64,000 nucleotides of DNA from Petaurus breviceps papuanus (GCA_028583685.1 JAMXIF010000077.1:11574586-11638585); one strand, 5' to 3'. Shown: positions 1 through 11,155, counted from the first letter of the stretch. The notes: generated by a model from the sequence alone, not told the origin. Made by a program: numbers and translations.

Positions 1-620
1 TGGGCTCACTCATTCTTTCTCATTTCAAATTCATGAAAAAAAAACAATTCATGGTTATATTTTCTCATCTACATTGTTGTAGTCATGGTGCTTGTTATCA
101 TTTTGGCTCTGCTTACCTTATTTTGCATCAATTCATATAAATCTTTCTATGCTTCATCATATTCTCCATTTCTTGCAGATCAATGGCATTCTACTTTCCA
201 TTTGTCACATTTTAACTATTCCACAATCAACATCTATTTTGTTTCTATTTGTTTGAAACCATAAAATATTCTGCTATTAATGTTTTAGTCTATGTAAATC
301 AGATTACGTTGTCTCCCCCATTAAGTTGTGAACTCATTGGTGGAGGATCCATGTGTTTTTCTTTCTTTGTATTGCAGAGATTAGTGTCTGGTGCACAATG
401 AGCTGATAATAAAAGTTGTCCGGCTGGCTAGTATGGAGTCTTTCTTTTTGTAAGTGACCTTCTTGGGGTATATTGCTATCATGTGAATTTCTAGGTCAGA
501 GGGTATGCACATTTGGCCAAATTATTTACAAGATTCCAAATTGCTTTCAAGAATTGTTATGGCAATTCATACCTTTACCAAAAACGCTTGTCTAATAGTG
601 ACTATTTTCATGTTTTGCTG
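1..620 (-). mobile_element. L1 3'-end fragment, antisense, interrupted by an L2-like piece
   Basis: The order of phrases (a 'catcaattcatataaatc' block, a 'ttccacaatcaac' block, then 'gtcagagggtatgcacattt') follows the antisense L1 3' UTR seen more clearly at 46.9-47.3 kb. The copy is heavily diverged and its 3' end lies outside the window. About 110 bases at 311-420 do not fit and look like an inserted L2 tail. A short CTG run lies near 617. No coding potential remains. Confidence 0.45.
311..420 (+). mobile_element. L2 3'-end-like fragment
   Basis: The phrases 'gttgtgaactcattg', 'tctttgtattgcagag' and 'gtctggtgcacaatgagc' follow in order the familiar L2 tail (turn to a 'gctcctt' block, 'tttgtatcccc', 'gcctggcacatag'). 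It is short and diverged and could be chance similarity. Confidence 0.35.
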
Positions 621-1795
621 CTGCTGCTGCTGGTGGTGAAGGAGGTAGGTGGATTCCTTCTTTTAAAAGATATTTTTCTCTCAATGATGGTTTCAGTGAC
701 TGGGTTGGATCAGTTCTGCTCATTGAGGAGACATTGCCATTAACAAGAGCTGGAAGGTTAGTATCCTGGGTTATCCCTATTACAGTTTAAAGTTGTGATG
801 TTATTTAGAACTATAGATCTTAAGAAAAGATTTCTGAATTGAACTGAATTTATTTGTCTGTACATCTTCTGCATACACAATTTCTTCCTAATTCAGAAAA
901 TCACAAAAGCCCTGTTTATTCAGACATTATTTATAAGTTATAGTTTTGGAAGGATGCTAAGGACCTCCTGCAACAACCAGTAGATTAGATGAGTCCTAGA
1001 TAATTGCCAAAACATAGACAAGATTAATGAATTTCCTGGAGTCATGGTACTTGGATATGGGATTTTGAACCCTTACCATTATGAATACAATACCAAGGGC
1101 CTATTCACCATACCGTGACTTATTCTATATGTCCCAATGAAAACATGTATTAAACACTTTGCATGTTATGTACTATTCATAAGAATTCACAAAGCTGTAA
1201 ACAAATGGCTATATTTCATTATCTAAGTGTCAAAAAGATACTTGGTTAAAAAGGAGACTTTTCAAGATTGAGTTTCTTATATGTATCTTGCAATAACCTG
1301 ATTTCCTACCAATTGCAATGCGTTCTACAAGACTTGGAAAGTATACCTATGGAGAGTAAGGTCTTGTGCTGAGCCCCAAATACTGCTAGTGTCAGCTGAA
1401 GTGGCCTTCTTTTAAAGATATCCAAAGAGTCTTCTCCTCTATCAGGAGTCATCTAATTATGTAAAGAAAAAAGTGATTAACTTATTAAAAGGAATAAATT
1501 AACCTCTAAGGAGATGCATATATTTAGACATTTCTAATTAGTATAATTTTCTTGGGACAACTCAAAATAAGCCTCTGTTCTTATTAGCAATGATTAACAG
1601 AACAATAACTAATTGTTGGCAGTTTCCTGAAAAATTATTAGAATCACTCTAAGAACCTGATTTAAGAAATTTGGAGAAGGTAGAAAACTTGCCACTGTCT
1701 GAGAGTAGGTAACTGTAGACTACTCCTGGGTTCTCCTAAATATGATATCTAAGTATAATAATGTAAATGAAAATTATGGGACTTGTCTCTTACAG
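621..1795. other. AT-rich stretch without a recognised gene
   Basis: No open reading frame of note and no clear repeat, except a possible antisense MIR-like patch around 930-1120 that has a 'cctggagtcatggtac' block and a degenerate tail. The part at 1380-1700 holds several TAAT-type motifs and is single-copy within the window. Confidence 0.4.
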
Positions 1796-1905
1796 AGCTG
1801 TTGGGACACTTGACTATCTTTTTCCCATTCCATTTCTCATCTTCCTTATTGCATTAACATAGTACCTGGAATGCATAGTAAGCATTAAATAAATATTTGA
1901 TGACA
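1796..1905 (+). mobile_element. L2 3' end
   Basis: It ends with 'agtacctggaatgcatag' followed by 'taagcattaaataaatatt', which is the canonical L2 tail (cctggcacatagtaggcgct, then ttaataaatg). An ancient fragment. Confidence 0.65.
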
Positions 1906-2054
1906 ACTTCGAATGGTACTATTACATTTGTATTGTTATTTCTATTACCCATCGATTCAACAATATTAATCTTTCTTGTAACATTTCATTTTTTGTGTTT
2001 TCAAGATAATAGCTATAATAAAATGAGATAATTCATATAATGCCTATATTTTTA

Positions 2055-2335
2055 AAGTGATTTGTAAATATTATCTTATTTTATTCTCACAAGAAGCCCG
2101 AGTGGTAGGTGCTATTATTATTCCCATTCAACAGATGAGGAAATTGAGGCAAATAAAGGTTATCGGTTGGTAATAACATCAGAGATGAGAAAAATGAAGA
2201 TGATGTATATGAAGATGAAAATAAAAATGAGAAAGGATGATATTTGTGGTAGTGGTAGTTTCTTGAGGTCACACAGCTTGGTAAGTATCTAAGAAAGAAT
2301 CTGGACTCATGTTTTCATGACTCCAAATTAAATAT
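2055..2335 (-). mobile_element. MIR SINE, antisense, expanded by a purine-rich insert
   Basis: Antisense MIR reads clearly: 'cagatgaggaaattgaggca', then 'gaggtcacacagcttggtaa', then a degenerate 'gactccaaatt' end. The core is broken at 2162-2262 by about 100 bases of GATGA/AAAATGA-type purine-rich sequence that is no part of MIR and looks like local repeat expansion. Confidence 0.75.
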
Positions 2336-2385
2336 TCTATTCATTCTTTCACTTATGATTTTGATCTGTTATTGAACAGAATCTC

Positions 2386-2536
2386 CTTTTTTTGTTTTTG
2401 GAGGGCAATTGGGGTTAAGTGACTTGCCCAAGGTCACACGGCTAGTTTTTGTGTTAAGTGTCTGAGGCCAAATTTGAACTTGGGTCCTGCTGACTCCAGG
2501 ACCAGTGCTCTATTCGCTGGACCACCTAGCTGCCCC
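2386..2536 (-). mobile_element. tRNA-derived SINE (WSINE1 type), complete
   Basis: The minus strand starts with the tRNA-like head 'ggggcagctaggtgg' and ends in an A-rich tail that reads as T-rich sequence on the plus strand. The insertion is flanked by an exact 11-bp repeat, aacagaatctc, at 2375-2385 and 2537-2547. This is a textbook L1-mediated insertion into single-copy DNA. Old A and B box positions are present but degenerate. Confidence 0.92.
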
Positions 2537-2759
2537 AACAGAATCTCTTAAAAACCCATGGTAAAATACCAAAGAAATAAGAAGCATGGTCCCTGACATT
2601 TTCAGTAACCTTCAATAGAACCAAATGTCCCATTCCTGACTTGTGTATTGAATCAAAATTTCCAAATGTTGAATTTAGAATATATCAAAACAATTGTTTT
2701 TTGTCCAATATACTTGATTCATGAGTGAAATCTAGAATACCTCTGACAAGTGATCATAT

Positions 2760-3280
2760 GGTTTTATCCAGAATAGCTGATAGGAAATGTATCTTATGAG
2801 GAACTTCATTTCATTTCTAGACAATTCTATTAGTTATGAAATTCTATCTAAAACCCTTAAATATGGTTCACATAAACTACTGTTGTCTCAAACCTTTATA
2901 CATCTCAAATTTTTATCCAAAGTGAATGACTTTAATTATACCTTTATTAAATTTTCTCTCATTAGATTTGACCTTTCACTCCAACTTGTCAAAGTCCTTT
3001 AGGATGCTGATTACATCATTCATGGAATTAGTCTGCCAGTCTCTAAGGTTGGTTACATTCCCAAACTGGTAAATGTACTCCTAAATGATTCTGAGGTATT
3101 GCTTAACATGAGAGGTATACCAGGGTGAACATAAATCCTTTCGTATGTCCTATTATATGCCTTGACGCTATTTAGTTAATGTTATTCAATCACAATATGA
3201 ACCCCCAGTCCACATTTTTAGATTTTATTCAAAAGGACCTTTGTAGAGGTAAAATGCTAAATGCTTTAATATTCATTTGA
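2760..3280 (-). mobile_element. CR1/L3 LINE fragment, antisense
   Basis: The antisense CR1 motif order is visible: 'ctcattagatttgacc', 'caacttgtcaaagtccttta', 'gatgctgattacatcattc', then a stretch matching the region after 'agtctgccagtctc'. Strongly diverged; the boundaries are approximate. Confidence 0.5.
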
Positions 3281-3358
3281 AAGGAAGGGAATGACACTAA
3301 ATCTAAAGAACCCATTTTCCCATGACTGCTTGAATATCTCTAAAAATGTCTGAGGAAT

Positions 3359-3680
3359 ATGTCTGCCTATCTTTATCTCTCTTTCTCCTCTCCCTCTGTT
3401 TCTTCGTCTCTGTCTCTCCATATTTCTATCTATTCATATGAAACAACGTGTGAACATGTGTGTGTATATACATCTGTGTATGTGTGTCATATCTATGTAT
3501 ATATACAAACAAACTTTACCATTCATAATAATACATATATTTTTATATTATTATTAGTCTTCAATATTTTTTAGATCTGCAGGTGGGTAGATTAAAAATT
3601 ATACAATAGTTACATATAAAGATGTTTATACAAATGTTTATGCAATATATGCAGATATAATTATATATGTATTTATAATC
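3359..3680. repeat. Low-complexity pyrimidine tract followed by TG/TA-rich DNA
   Basis: Bases 3367-3425 are CT-rich with many 'tctctgtc'-like words. From 3450 on, short runs of tgtgta and tatata alternate. There are no repeat-family termini. Open frames here are products of base composition. Confidence 0.6.
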
Positions 3681-3889
3681 TGTCAGGAATTAAGGGGAAG
3701 GAAAGTATTGATTTCTTTTATACCCTAAGAGAGGTGCTACTGATTTTATTGAGAGTTATTTATTTTGTATACACTATATTTTATTAATTTTATTGTCAAA
3801 GATATAGAGAGGAAAAATGACTGTATCTGTGATTCCACTGCTGGATGGAAACCTCAGATAAGGAAGCTCCCTCTTCCAAGGAAGGTCAG

Positions 3890-4035
3890 GACCTTCTTTC
3901 AATTTATGAATATAAATAGTAGTCTAGGACTTTGAGAGGTTAAGTAATTTGCCCATAGGCATACAGTCAATATGTGTCAGAAGTGACATTTGAATACAGG
4001 TCTTTTCTGGATTCTAGTATCTGAGAACAAAGAGT
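3890..4035 (-). mobile_element. MIR SINE fragment, antisense
   Basis: The core reads 'gagaggttaagtaatttgcc', then 'ggcatacagtcaatatgtg', then 'gacatttgaatacaggtctt', which matches antisense MIR in order. Diverged and lacking clear ends. Confidence 0.6.
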
Positions 4036-5205
4036 AATACTTTTTTTTGAAATAAATGTTTATATATACTTTAGTTTAAAAAAAAACTAGTATTTTGTGG
4101 GAATAGAGTAGATTTGCACACAAGGAAAATACTAATTTTATTCCTGAGATCCATCTGGTTTTAGTTTAGTGTACTTCACATAATGGCTATTTCATCCCAC
4201 TGTTCCCCTGGGTTGCTTTGGGATAGGACCAAACTCATCCCTTCCGGAGATCATTGGACTTGCATTAAATAACAAGTATGAACAGTGCTTTGGCCAGGTG
4301 CTCTCCTGGGAGAGCATTCCCATTGGTGCACCCCCTATTTTCTGATATTCTTGATTTTTTAAAAAAATGACTCTCACAGGTTCACCTTTCATTCCCTATT
4401 TGTAATGCAGAACATATTTCATATACAACAGATTCTTTTGCTGGCCATTGCCAGTACTTGACAAATGCTCTTTTGGAAAGAAAAGAGTTCCAGCAAGGAA
4501 CTGGCATTCAAAGATAAACCACAGACAAAATGCATATTGATTTTTAGCTGCAAGCACATCCTTTTTATTGATCATTTCCCAAAGCTGAATCATCCTCCAT
4601 TAAGGCAAAGAGGGTCAATGTTAAAGAGACTCCAGATTTGTTGGCACTCCCACTCCCAGTCTCTATGAATGGAGAAAATGATAAAGTCACGTTTTCTTTC
4701 TTTCTCCCCATTAATAGATTCAGACTATCATATCAAGTTGAGAAATGTGTTGATGAAGAAAAAAAAATTGTTTTTTCAGAAGTTCCCCAAAATTTATCTC
4801 TCTGTGTTGTCCTAGGAAGGCTGCTCTAGCAGGTGTTACAATATGAAGATAAAGAAGGCTTCATTTCCCTATAGAATGTTTGATTTTTTCCCTCTAATCA
4901 CACCAAGTTTTCAGGTAAGTAAGTAATATACTATTAACCTTTTTCTTTCCACTGTGAGACAACTCCCTCATTTAAAAGAAAACACACAGTGGTTATTGGT
5001 CAGGGAGGAATGCATTTAGGAATAGTCCTAGTATAACAAAAATAAGAAGACTGCAAACAGTGGTATTTGAGGAGGTTTTTCTTTTTCTAGGTATCATGGC
5101 CATGCTGATATTCAGAATATTAGGGAAATACAGGTGTGATTGGTGTCACGAAGGAGAGGCATGTGTCAAAAATTATTTGACCAAATTAAAGTGGAATTGG
5201 TTCCA
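4036..5205. other. Unassigned AT-rich stretch
   Basis: About 1.2 kb without a recognisable gene or repeat. Several short overlapping open frames occur on both strands around 4190-4830. None has a domain signature, a splice-site arrangement or codon bias that I could defend. Confidence 0.4.
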
Positions 5206-5450
5206 CTTGTTCTAGTGCTTAACACAGTATATTAGGTACTTAATAAATGCTTAAGCCTTAGAAACTTACTAGCTGTGTGACCCTGGGCAAATCACTTAAC
5301 ACTGTTTGCCTCAGTTTCCTCATCTATAAAATGATTAGGAGAAGGAAATGGCAGACCATTTCAGTATATTTGTCAAGAAAACTCCAAATGGGGTCATGAA
5401 GTATCTGGCACAAGTGAAAGAGACGAACAGCAAATAAATGCTTATTGACT
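5205..5450 (+). mobile_element. L2 3' end hosting a Mar1-type SINE
   Basis: The L2 tail 'ttaacacagtatattaggta' leads into 'cttaataaatgc', is interrupted by the SINE at 5254-5432, and resumes with 'aataaatgcttattgact'. The duplicated 'aataaatgctta' (5242-5253 and 5433-5444) marks the insertion, so the L2 is the older element. Confidence 0.65.
5254..5432 (+). mobile_element. CORE-SINE of the Mar1 type, 5'-truncated
   Basis: It begins inside the core ('acttactagctgtgtgaccc') and ends with a tail ('ccaaatggggtcatgaag', then a degenerate 'gagacgaacagc') that resembles the 3' end of Bov-B/RTE LINEs. From knowledge of the family, Mar1 is thought to have used an RTE partner for retrotransposition. 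The 12-bp flanking repeat aataaatgctta is exact. Confidence 0.85.
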
Positions 5451-5577
5451 CACAGTCTTATCACTGAGGGATACTGAGATCTGTAAGGAAGAAGACTGCT
5501 TTTGAAACACTAGCCATACAATCTCATGAATATCTTCACTTCTTGAGGAAATGGAAAGAACACTTGCTTTAGAGTCA

Positions 5578-5768
5578 GAAGATCATAATGTAACATCTTC
5601 AATTTGGAGCTGTAAGGCTGTCCAAGTTCTTTCTAGTCCAAGCCAGTCAGTTTAAAATATGAAGACACTGAAGCCCTGAAGATTGTCTTGCCCAAATCCA
5701 CAAAGGCCTCAGAGGTAGGGTTTAATGTCAGGTCCTCTGACTAAAGAACCAGCACTTAACCAATCCTT
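5578..5768 (-). mobile_element. MIR-family SINE, antisense
   Basis: The order 'gaagacactgaagccctgaa', 'cttgcccaaatccacaaagg', 'gtcaggtcctctgact' is an antisense MIR-like core with its flanks. Diverged. Confidence 0.5.
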
Positions 5769-5774
5769 AAAGCT

Positions 5775-5912
5775 TGCTGCTTCTACTTACTTCCCATGGG
5801 ACTTTGGCAAAGTCATTTAAAGTCCTTGGGCTTCTATTTTATAATTAGTAAAAGAGAATTGTACTTTATTGCCTCCAAGGCACCTTCTAATTTTAGATCT
5901 GTAATCCTAAAA
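5775..5912 (+). mobile_element. MIR-family SINE, sense
   Basis: The core reads 'gactttggcaaagtcattta' and 'cttctattttataattag', and the tail 'caccttctaattttagatct' then 'gtaatcct' is the marsupial MIR-type ending. It abuts the antisense MIR copy just before it. Confidence 0.55.
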
Positions 5913-6149
5913 TAGCCATTAATGTCTTTATTAAAAACTTTTGCTCCAAATCTTTGACTTGAAATTCCTAAAATATCTATAAAAAATAGACAATAAGGAT
6001 GCAAATGAAAGCAATTACTCAAAGATAATAAATATTCAAAGGTGTGCGTTTGTGTGTTTGTGTGTGTGTGATGGGATAGATTTCTGTGCTTCAAGGAAAA
6101 TTTAGGTTCCAAAACCACTTAGACACTCAAAAGCAGCTGACCCTTCTCA

Positions 6150-6365
6150 TTTCTGACTTTAAGAATTCCTAGCTTCCTTTGAGAACCTTAAGAGGTTCCT
6201 TCCTAGGGTTTGCTTTAAGTATCACTTATTTTATGGGGCCTTTTCTGCTAACCCACCCTACACCTAGTAGACAGTTAGTGTCTTTCTTCAATATCGCATT
6301 ATTTATTGTTTTCTTTTTTGTACTGAGCCTGATTTTGTCATTGAAATTCCAAGGAAAATGCAGAA
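6150..6365 (+). mobile_element. L2 fragment (pre-tail region)
   Basis: The words 'ggggccttttctgctaaccc' and 'gtgtctttcttcaatatcgc' resemble the L2 3' UTR block that precedes the tail. Weak and without defined ends. Confidence 0.35.
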
Positions 6366-6395
6366 CTATGTTTGTCTCTTCCTCACTGGAAGTCT

Positions 6396-6545
6396 CTGTC
6401 TCTCTCTCTCTGTCTCTCTGTGTCTCTCTTTGTCTCTGTCTCTCTGTCTGTTTCTGTCTGTCTCTGTCTCTCCCTGTCTCTGTCTCTGACTCTCTGTCTC
6501 TTTGTCTTTCTCTCTGTCTCTGTCTGTCTGTCTGTCTCTCTATCT
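6396..6545. repeat. TCTC/TCTG microsatellite, about 150 bp
   Basis: A pyrimidine strand made of tctc, tctg and tttg units, ending in several TCTG repeats and a tctatc turn. The long open frames across it (for example 6179-6550) arise from the absence of stop codons in this repeat and are not genes. Confidence 0.95.
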
Positions 6546-6894
6546 CATAGACTTACAGATTTGCCAGGAAAACTGAGAGATTGTTTTCCCTGAAAACTGA
6601 GGGCAGTGGCTAAGTGCCTACTATTTCTGGCTTACAAAGTATACTTTAAATGACTCCAATGCCAACCTTGAATACAATGCATACTATTAGTATCTTTATA
6701 GTCCCTAATTATTGACCAAATTATTGGATAACCCTGGTCAAGTCCCTCTATGTACTTCAAATTAATATGTGTTAAATATTAACTCAATCATAGAGAAGCT
6801 TCAGGCTGAATTTGTAAAAGATTTCCCAACATAGAAGTGATTATTTCATATATCTAAATATTCCTCTTTGAGTATTTCACATACCAAGAAATAT

Positions 6895-6975
6895 ATCATA
6901 TTTTAGTCAATCAACATGGATCTATTAAGCACTTTGTTTTGTGCAACTCTGCCAAGGTGATGGAGATATATCATT
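6895..6975 (-). mobile_element. L2 3' end, antisense
   Basis: 'tcaatcaacatggatctatt' followed by 'aagcactttg' is the antisense of the L2 terminal 'aataaatgcttgttgact'. Short. Confidence 0.5.
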
Positions 6976-7144
6976 ACTACTATCACCACAACCACAAAAC
7001 CAAAAAGAATACCTCACTAGACATTTGTTATTTATTCCTATTTATTATTAAAAGTACTAAATTACTTTATATTTGTCACTCATGAAAACCAAGTGAAGTA
7101 GGTTGTATAGTGTGTTTGTACCTATATCTTTCTTTCCATCTATC

Positions 7145-7184
7145 TACACACACACACAAACACACACACACACACACACACACA
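7145..7184. repeat. (CA)n microsatellite
   Basis: An almost pure CA run of 40 bases with one interruption (caaac). It directly precedes a SINE-like element. Confidence 0.9.
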
Positions 7185-7194
7185 GAAATACTTG

Positions 7195-7425
7195 AGGCAG
7201 CTAGGTGGCACAATTGGTAGAGTGTGGATCAAAAGGGAAGAAGTCCTGAGTACAAATCAGACCTCAGATATTTGGTAGCTGTGTGATCCTGAGCAAGTCA
7301 TTTTACTTCTGCCTGTTTCAGTTTCTTCAACTATAAAAAATAAAGATAATATTAGCATATATTTCCCAGGGTTTTGTAAGGAATAGTGTTTCCAAAGGAT
7401 TATAGGAACTTTCAAAGACTATGGA
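7195..7425 (+). mobile_element. Marsupial MIR/CORE-type SINE, sense
   Basis: The head 'ggcagctaggtggcac' is shared with WSINE-type elements. It is followed by a MIR-like core ('tagctgtgtgatcctgagca') and MIR tail ('ttcccagggttttgtaagga'). It therefore looks like a tRNA-headed MIR relative that keeps the complete core, older than the WSINE copies. Confidence 0.65.
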
Positions 7426-7439
7426 AGAGGCAACATATT

Positions 7440-7612
7440 ACTCTTATTATTATTATCATTGTTATTATTCCACTATTTTTTACAGGGAAGGAAATTAAGA
7501 CTCAGACAGTTTAGTGACTTTTTCCACTTCATACAAATAGAAAGCATCAGAGCAAAGATTATATCTCAGGTTTCTATTAACTCCAAGTTCAGTGTTATTT
7601 CCACAACTCCGC
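7440..7612 (-). mobile_element. MIR SINE, antisense
   Basis: 'tttttacagggaaggaaatt' then 'aagactcagacagtttag' is antisense MIR core. The end near 7600 has the 'taactccaagttcagtgtt' block of the MIR head. Adjacent to and opposite in orientation to the previous SINE. Confidence 0.55.
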
Positions 7613-7619
7613 ACTTCCT

Positions 7620-8865
7620 ACCTGGACAAATTGCTCTATTTACCATTGTTTTAAGGTAACCTTTAAATGAGATACAGACTGTTTGTGAACACCCTTTCTT
7701 TTCAAAAACCATTCAGCAGTGTCCAGCTAGGACAAAGACAAAGCAGACATTTGCTCCTTTATATCAGGAATGGACAATGAGTAGAGTGGCTTCTATCCTC
7801 TTGAAAACCTATTGCTAGAAAATTTCAAAACAGACCAAAGAAATAACCTTTAGCTCAATGGGTTCTTGTCCCCTATTCTCTCCTATTATTCCAATGTAAC
7901 TTTGATAAGCAGAGTTCATATTCTACATTATGTCAAATATAAACAAATATAAATGTATTCAACAATATCATAGGTATCATATATATGTATGTATATATTT
8001 ATGATATCTGAAATAGCATTTTTATCTAGTGGTCACTGACTTTAATTGAGCCCATCATTACTCTAGCTGAATAGCCAAGCAATTTTACCTGGAACACAAT
8101 CTATAATTTAACCCAAAAGTCATCTATAACATTTAGATAAACTATTTAAAATAATAAATACATAAAAAGGCCTTATGAGGTTTTAGAAATAGATTAAAAG
8201 GCAAGTCCTGGGAGCATTCTTTACCTAAGGCTAAGAGACAATAGAATACTGATGGACCTATATGTTCTAGATGCATGAATGCCAAATGAGCTTCTTCTGA
8301 TCAGCATTGTAACGACTCTGAATGAATTCATGATGATGATTGCTTCAAATGTACCTTTTTGTGTAATAGCACTAATTATCAGCCACCCTCTACAATGAGT
8401 AGATAATCGTTATTAATTCCTTTGGCATTCACTGCAGTGGCATCAATCAAGATGAGCTCATTTGACTTTAATGTGAATATAATATGTGATACCATAGGAA
8501 TTCCACTGTAATTTTGCAGTAAATAATGCCTACTTATTGTACAGAATTACCATGAGTTTCTTTTCATAGAAAGTGAATGCCTTGGTATGCATCTTCTCTA
8601 AGTCCCTAAGCTTAGTCTTTCTCTTGGTCTTCGTAATGAAAAACATTTCCTGAAGTATATAATAGGTTAGAGACTCAGGGGTATTTTAAAAATCTTACTG
8701 ACTATTCTGAAGAGTGTCTCACTTATATAAAAAAAATTTAAAAGTCTTGGGTAGGGACAGTAAAAAGGAATCCTATTCCTAGGCTACTTAATTTTTTTAA
8801 AAATAATATTGACTCTTACCTAAAATGTTAAAGATTCTTCATTATTAGCTTTATAAATCTCCTAT
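7620..8865. other. Repeat-poor stretch, candidate conserved non-coding DNA at 8290-8600
   Basis: No recognised repeat over about 1.2 kb. The part at 8290-8600 is less AT-monotonous than its surroundings. It holds homeodomain-like words (ctaattatc, tcgttattaattc, catcaatcaag), which is what developmental enhancers often look like. This is inference from composition only. Confidence 0.35.
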
Positions 8866-8990
8866 CCATCCAGCAAATGTCTATTAAGCAGTTGCTATGT
8901 GCCAAGCACTGTGCTGCATGTTAGGGATGCAATTAAAACAAAATAATACAACTTATGTCTTCAATGAATTAATCATTTAAAGAAAATAAT
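8866..8990 (-). mobile_element. L2 3' end, antisense
   Basis: 'gcaaatgtctattaagcag', 'ctatgtgccaagcactgtgc' and 'ttagggatgcaattaaaac' reproduce the antisense L2 tail in order. Confidence 0.7.
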
Positions 8991-10968
8991 ATTCATGTAT
9001 ATGTGGATATATAAACCAAACACATGTTTATTGTAGGGCAGTGTGAACAGTTGTATGTTTTCTTCATGAAAGCATAATTAGGACATGTCTCTTAAGGAGT
9101 GTGGCTTACTTTGTCTGAACATTTTTTTAAAAGCTTCCTTGCTTACATCAGCAAGAGATCTTCTCTCACCTAATTAACTATTATTTTTAGTGTATTTCAT
9201 TCTTCTATTCATCTTAATGGCAGACATCTTCAATGGACCATTGAATTGGCTGTGAAGTTGATGTGATTCAGTACCTAAGAGAGCCTCAGAGTCCATTTCA
9301 GCCATTTTCCCAATATGTTTTCTTTTATACCAGAGTCTCAGTTATATCAATGAGCTGTCCAAAGTTCTTTTTTGCCAATCCATCTTATCTAGCTTCATTT
9401 TTTTTTATTAGTCAAAGAAATTTCTCTTCCTTTAAGTGCCTTGTTTAAAGCATCTTGTTATGTCAAGCTAAGTAATGTCATTTATAACAGAAGAAGAGCT
9501 TTATTTGTCCATGGAAAGCAAAATATCCACTTGCAAACTGACAGGTCCTCCTGTTTGCTGACTTGCTGAATTTAAATTGGCTTGTCTGGCATACCTTTCC
9601 AACTGAGCCTTCTTTCTATACAATGGGCTCCTTGCTGACAACACTGCCATGCATATGCATTTCATTAAGAAGCTGCTTCTGGGCTTTATATAGGGCTTTT
9701 TAAAAAAAATGTACTTTGCTCTATTTCTGAAGTTTCCTTTCCTTCCTCTGTTCTTCATGATCCAAACTAAAATAATCTAATCTAAAAAAAACTTGCTGAA
9801 TTTTCAGGCAGCCATTCATAAATGTTGAGGGAAATTATGTCTGTGTCACATGACATAGCTTTCCTGTATTCACCATAATTTGCCAGGTATTTATGAAAGC
9901 ATTAGATAAATTTTGTGGAAAGTTGTGCAGAATTCCTACTCCAACCTATTCCAACTTTTCTTTCTCTTCAAATAAAGTAATACATTATGTTTGCCTCTTT
10001 CCAACAAAACAAAACAAAACAAAAATCCTGGTAGCATAATCGATAACCCCAATCTATTACTTTGTTCTCTACTAAAGTTTTTTTTTTACTATTTTACTAG
10101 AAGAAAAGTAAATTTATTGTCTACTGAAATAAAAAAAAATGAGGGATAATGAAAATATATCTTAGAAATAGGACATATGATTAGAGGTGACATATCATTA
10201 TCACCCATGAGGGTTTCTTCAGGCAGCAAATAAAATACACACACAAACACATTTATATGGTGTGTACACACATAACTAACTATTCTCCTGTTGCCATCAT
10301 ATCAGGCCTCCATTTAGTGAGGGATTCAAAAATAATTGTCACCTTAGGGCTGCAGAGAGCATTAGGCCTGGCTAGTTATAAATACTGTGTTTTGGGGGGC
10401 CTGCAACCTGCAACTTATATAGTGTGCTGCCCAAAAGGAAGCCCAGGGTCAAAAAAGCTCACATTAGACATTCTGGCTTTTAAGCTCAATAAAACCAAAA
10501 GTATGTTAAGAGCATTAGTGCCATGATAATGCCCTAATAAGTTAACCAGGGCACCATTTAATTATGTAAATCTGAATATCTACTTAGCTTTGTACACCCA
10601 TAAATCTTCCTCTTTTATTTGCTACCCAATGTAATAAAGGCAAGACTAAAGACTGAGAACTCTTGAGATCTTTTGTGATGATTCACTAGAAAGTAGACAT
10701 GAAGAGATAAGTCACAAATGTGGAAATATGACAAGAACTTATCCACTTGATTGATTAGTTGAATAGAACAAATGGGAGGTGATTTAAAGGATTGTGGAGT
10801 CTGGTTGTATTTCCGTTCCTACAACCTTCCCCTAACCCAGAGATACTTTAGACTTCAAAGCTTCCAATTTTCTCCCCTAAAGTATCCTTTCTTTGCATGA
10901 AATGATTATAGGAGCATTTGAGTTAAAATTAGAAATTCCTATTTGGAACAAATTTGCTCTCTTCTCTT
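8991..10968. other. About 2 kb without recognised repeats
   Basis: This is the longest stretch in the left third without a repeat family I can name. Two parts stand out by eye. The first, 9490-9700, has a palindromic 'atgcatatgcat' octamer-like core. The second, 10290-10640, has mixed base composition, a 'gcacaccatttaattatg'-like AT core and several TAAT words. Short open frames on both strands have no coding signature. A short A-rich run (acaaaacaaaac) lies at 10006-10024. Confidence 0.4.
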
Positions 10969-10969
10969 A

Positions 10970-11155
10970 GGTTCATAGATTTCTGGCTGGAATGGACCAG
11001 AGAGACCCTTGATTCCAATTGCCTTATTTTACAGATGATATAATTGAAGGTCAGAATGATGAAATAGTTCACCCAAAGTTGCACAAATAGAAGAATTTGG
11101 ATTCAAAACTAGGGACTCTGATTCCAAATCTAGCATTATTTCTACTACACCATTG
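10970..11155 (-). mobile_element. MIR-family SINE, antisense
   Basis: It opens with 'ggttcatagatttctggctg', the antisense of the marsupial MIR-type tail, and then has 'cttattttacagatgatata', 'ttgcacaaatagaagaattt' and 'gggactctgattccaaatct'. All the expected blocks appear in order. Confidence 0.65.

Noticed and set aside
617-640. CTG trinucleotide run
   Set aside because: Only about four to five units, interrupted, in a non-coding repeat fragment; nothing suggests expansion.
6179-6593. Two overlapping frames with Ser/Leu/Val-rich, signal-peptide-like protein
   Set aside because: Pure product of the TCTC/TCTG microsatellite.
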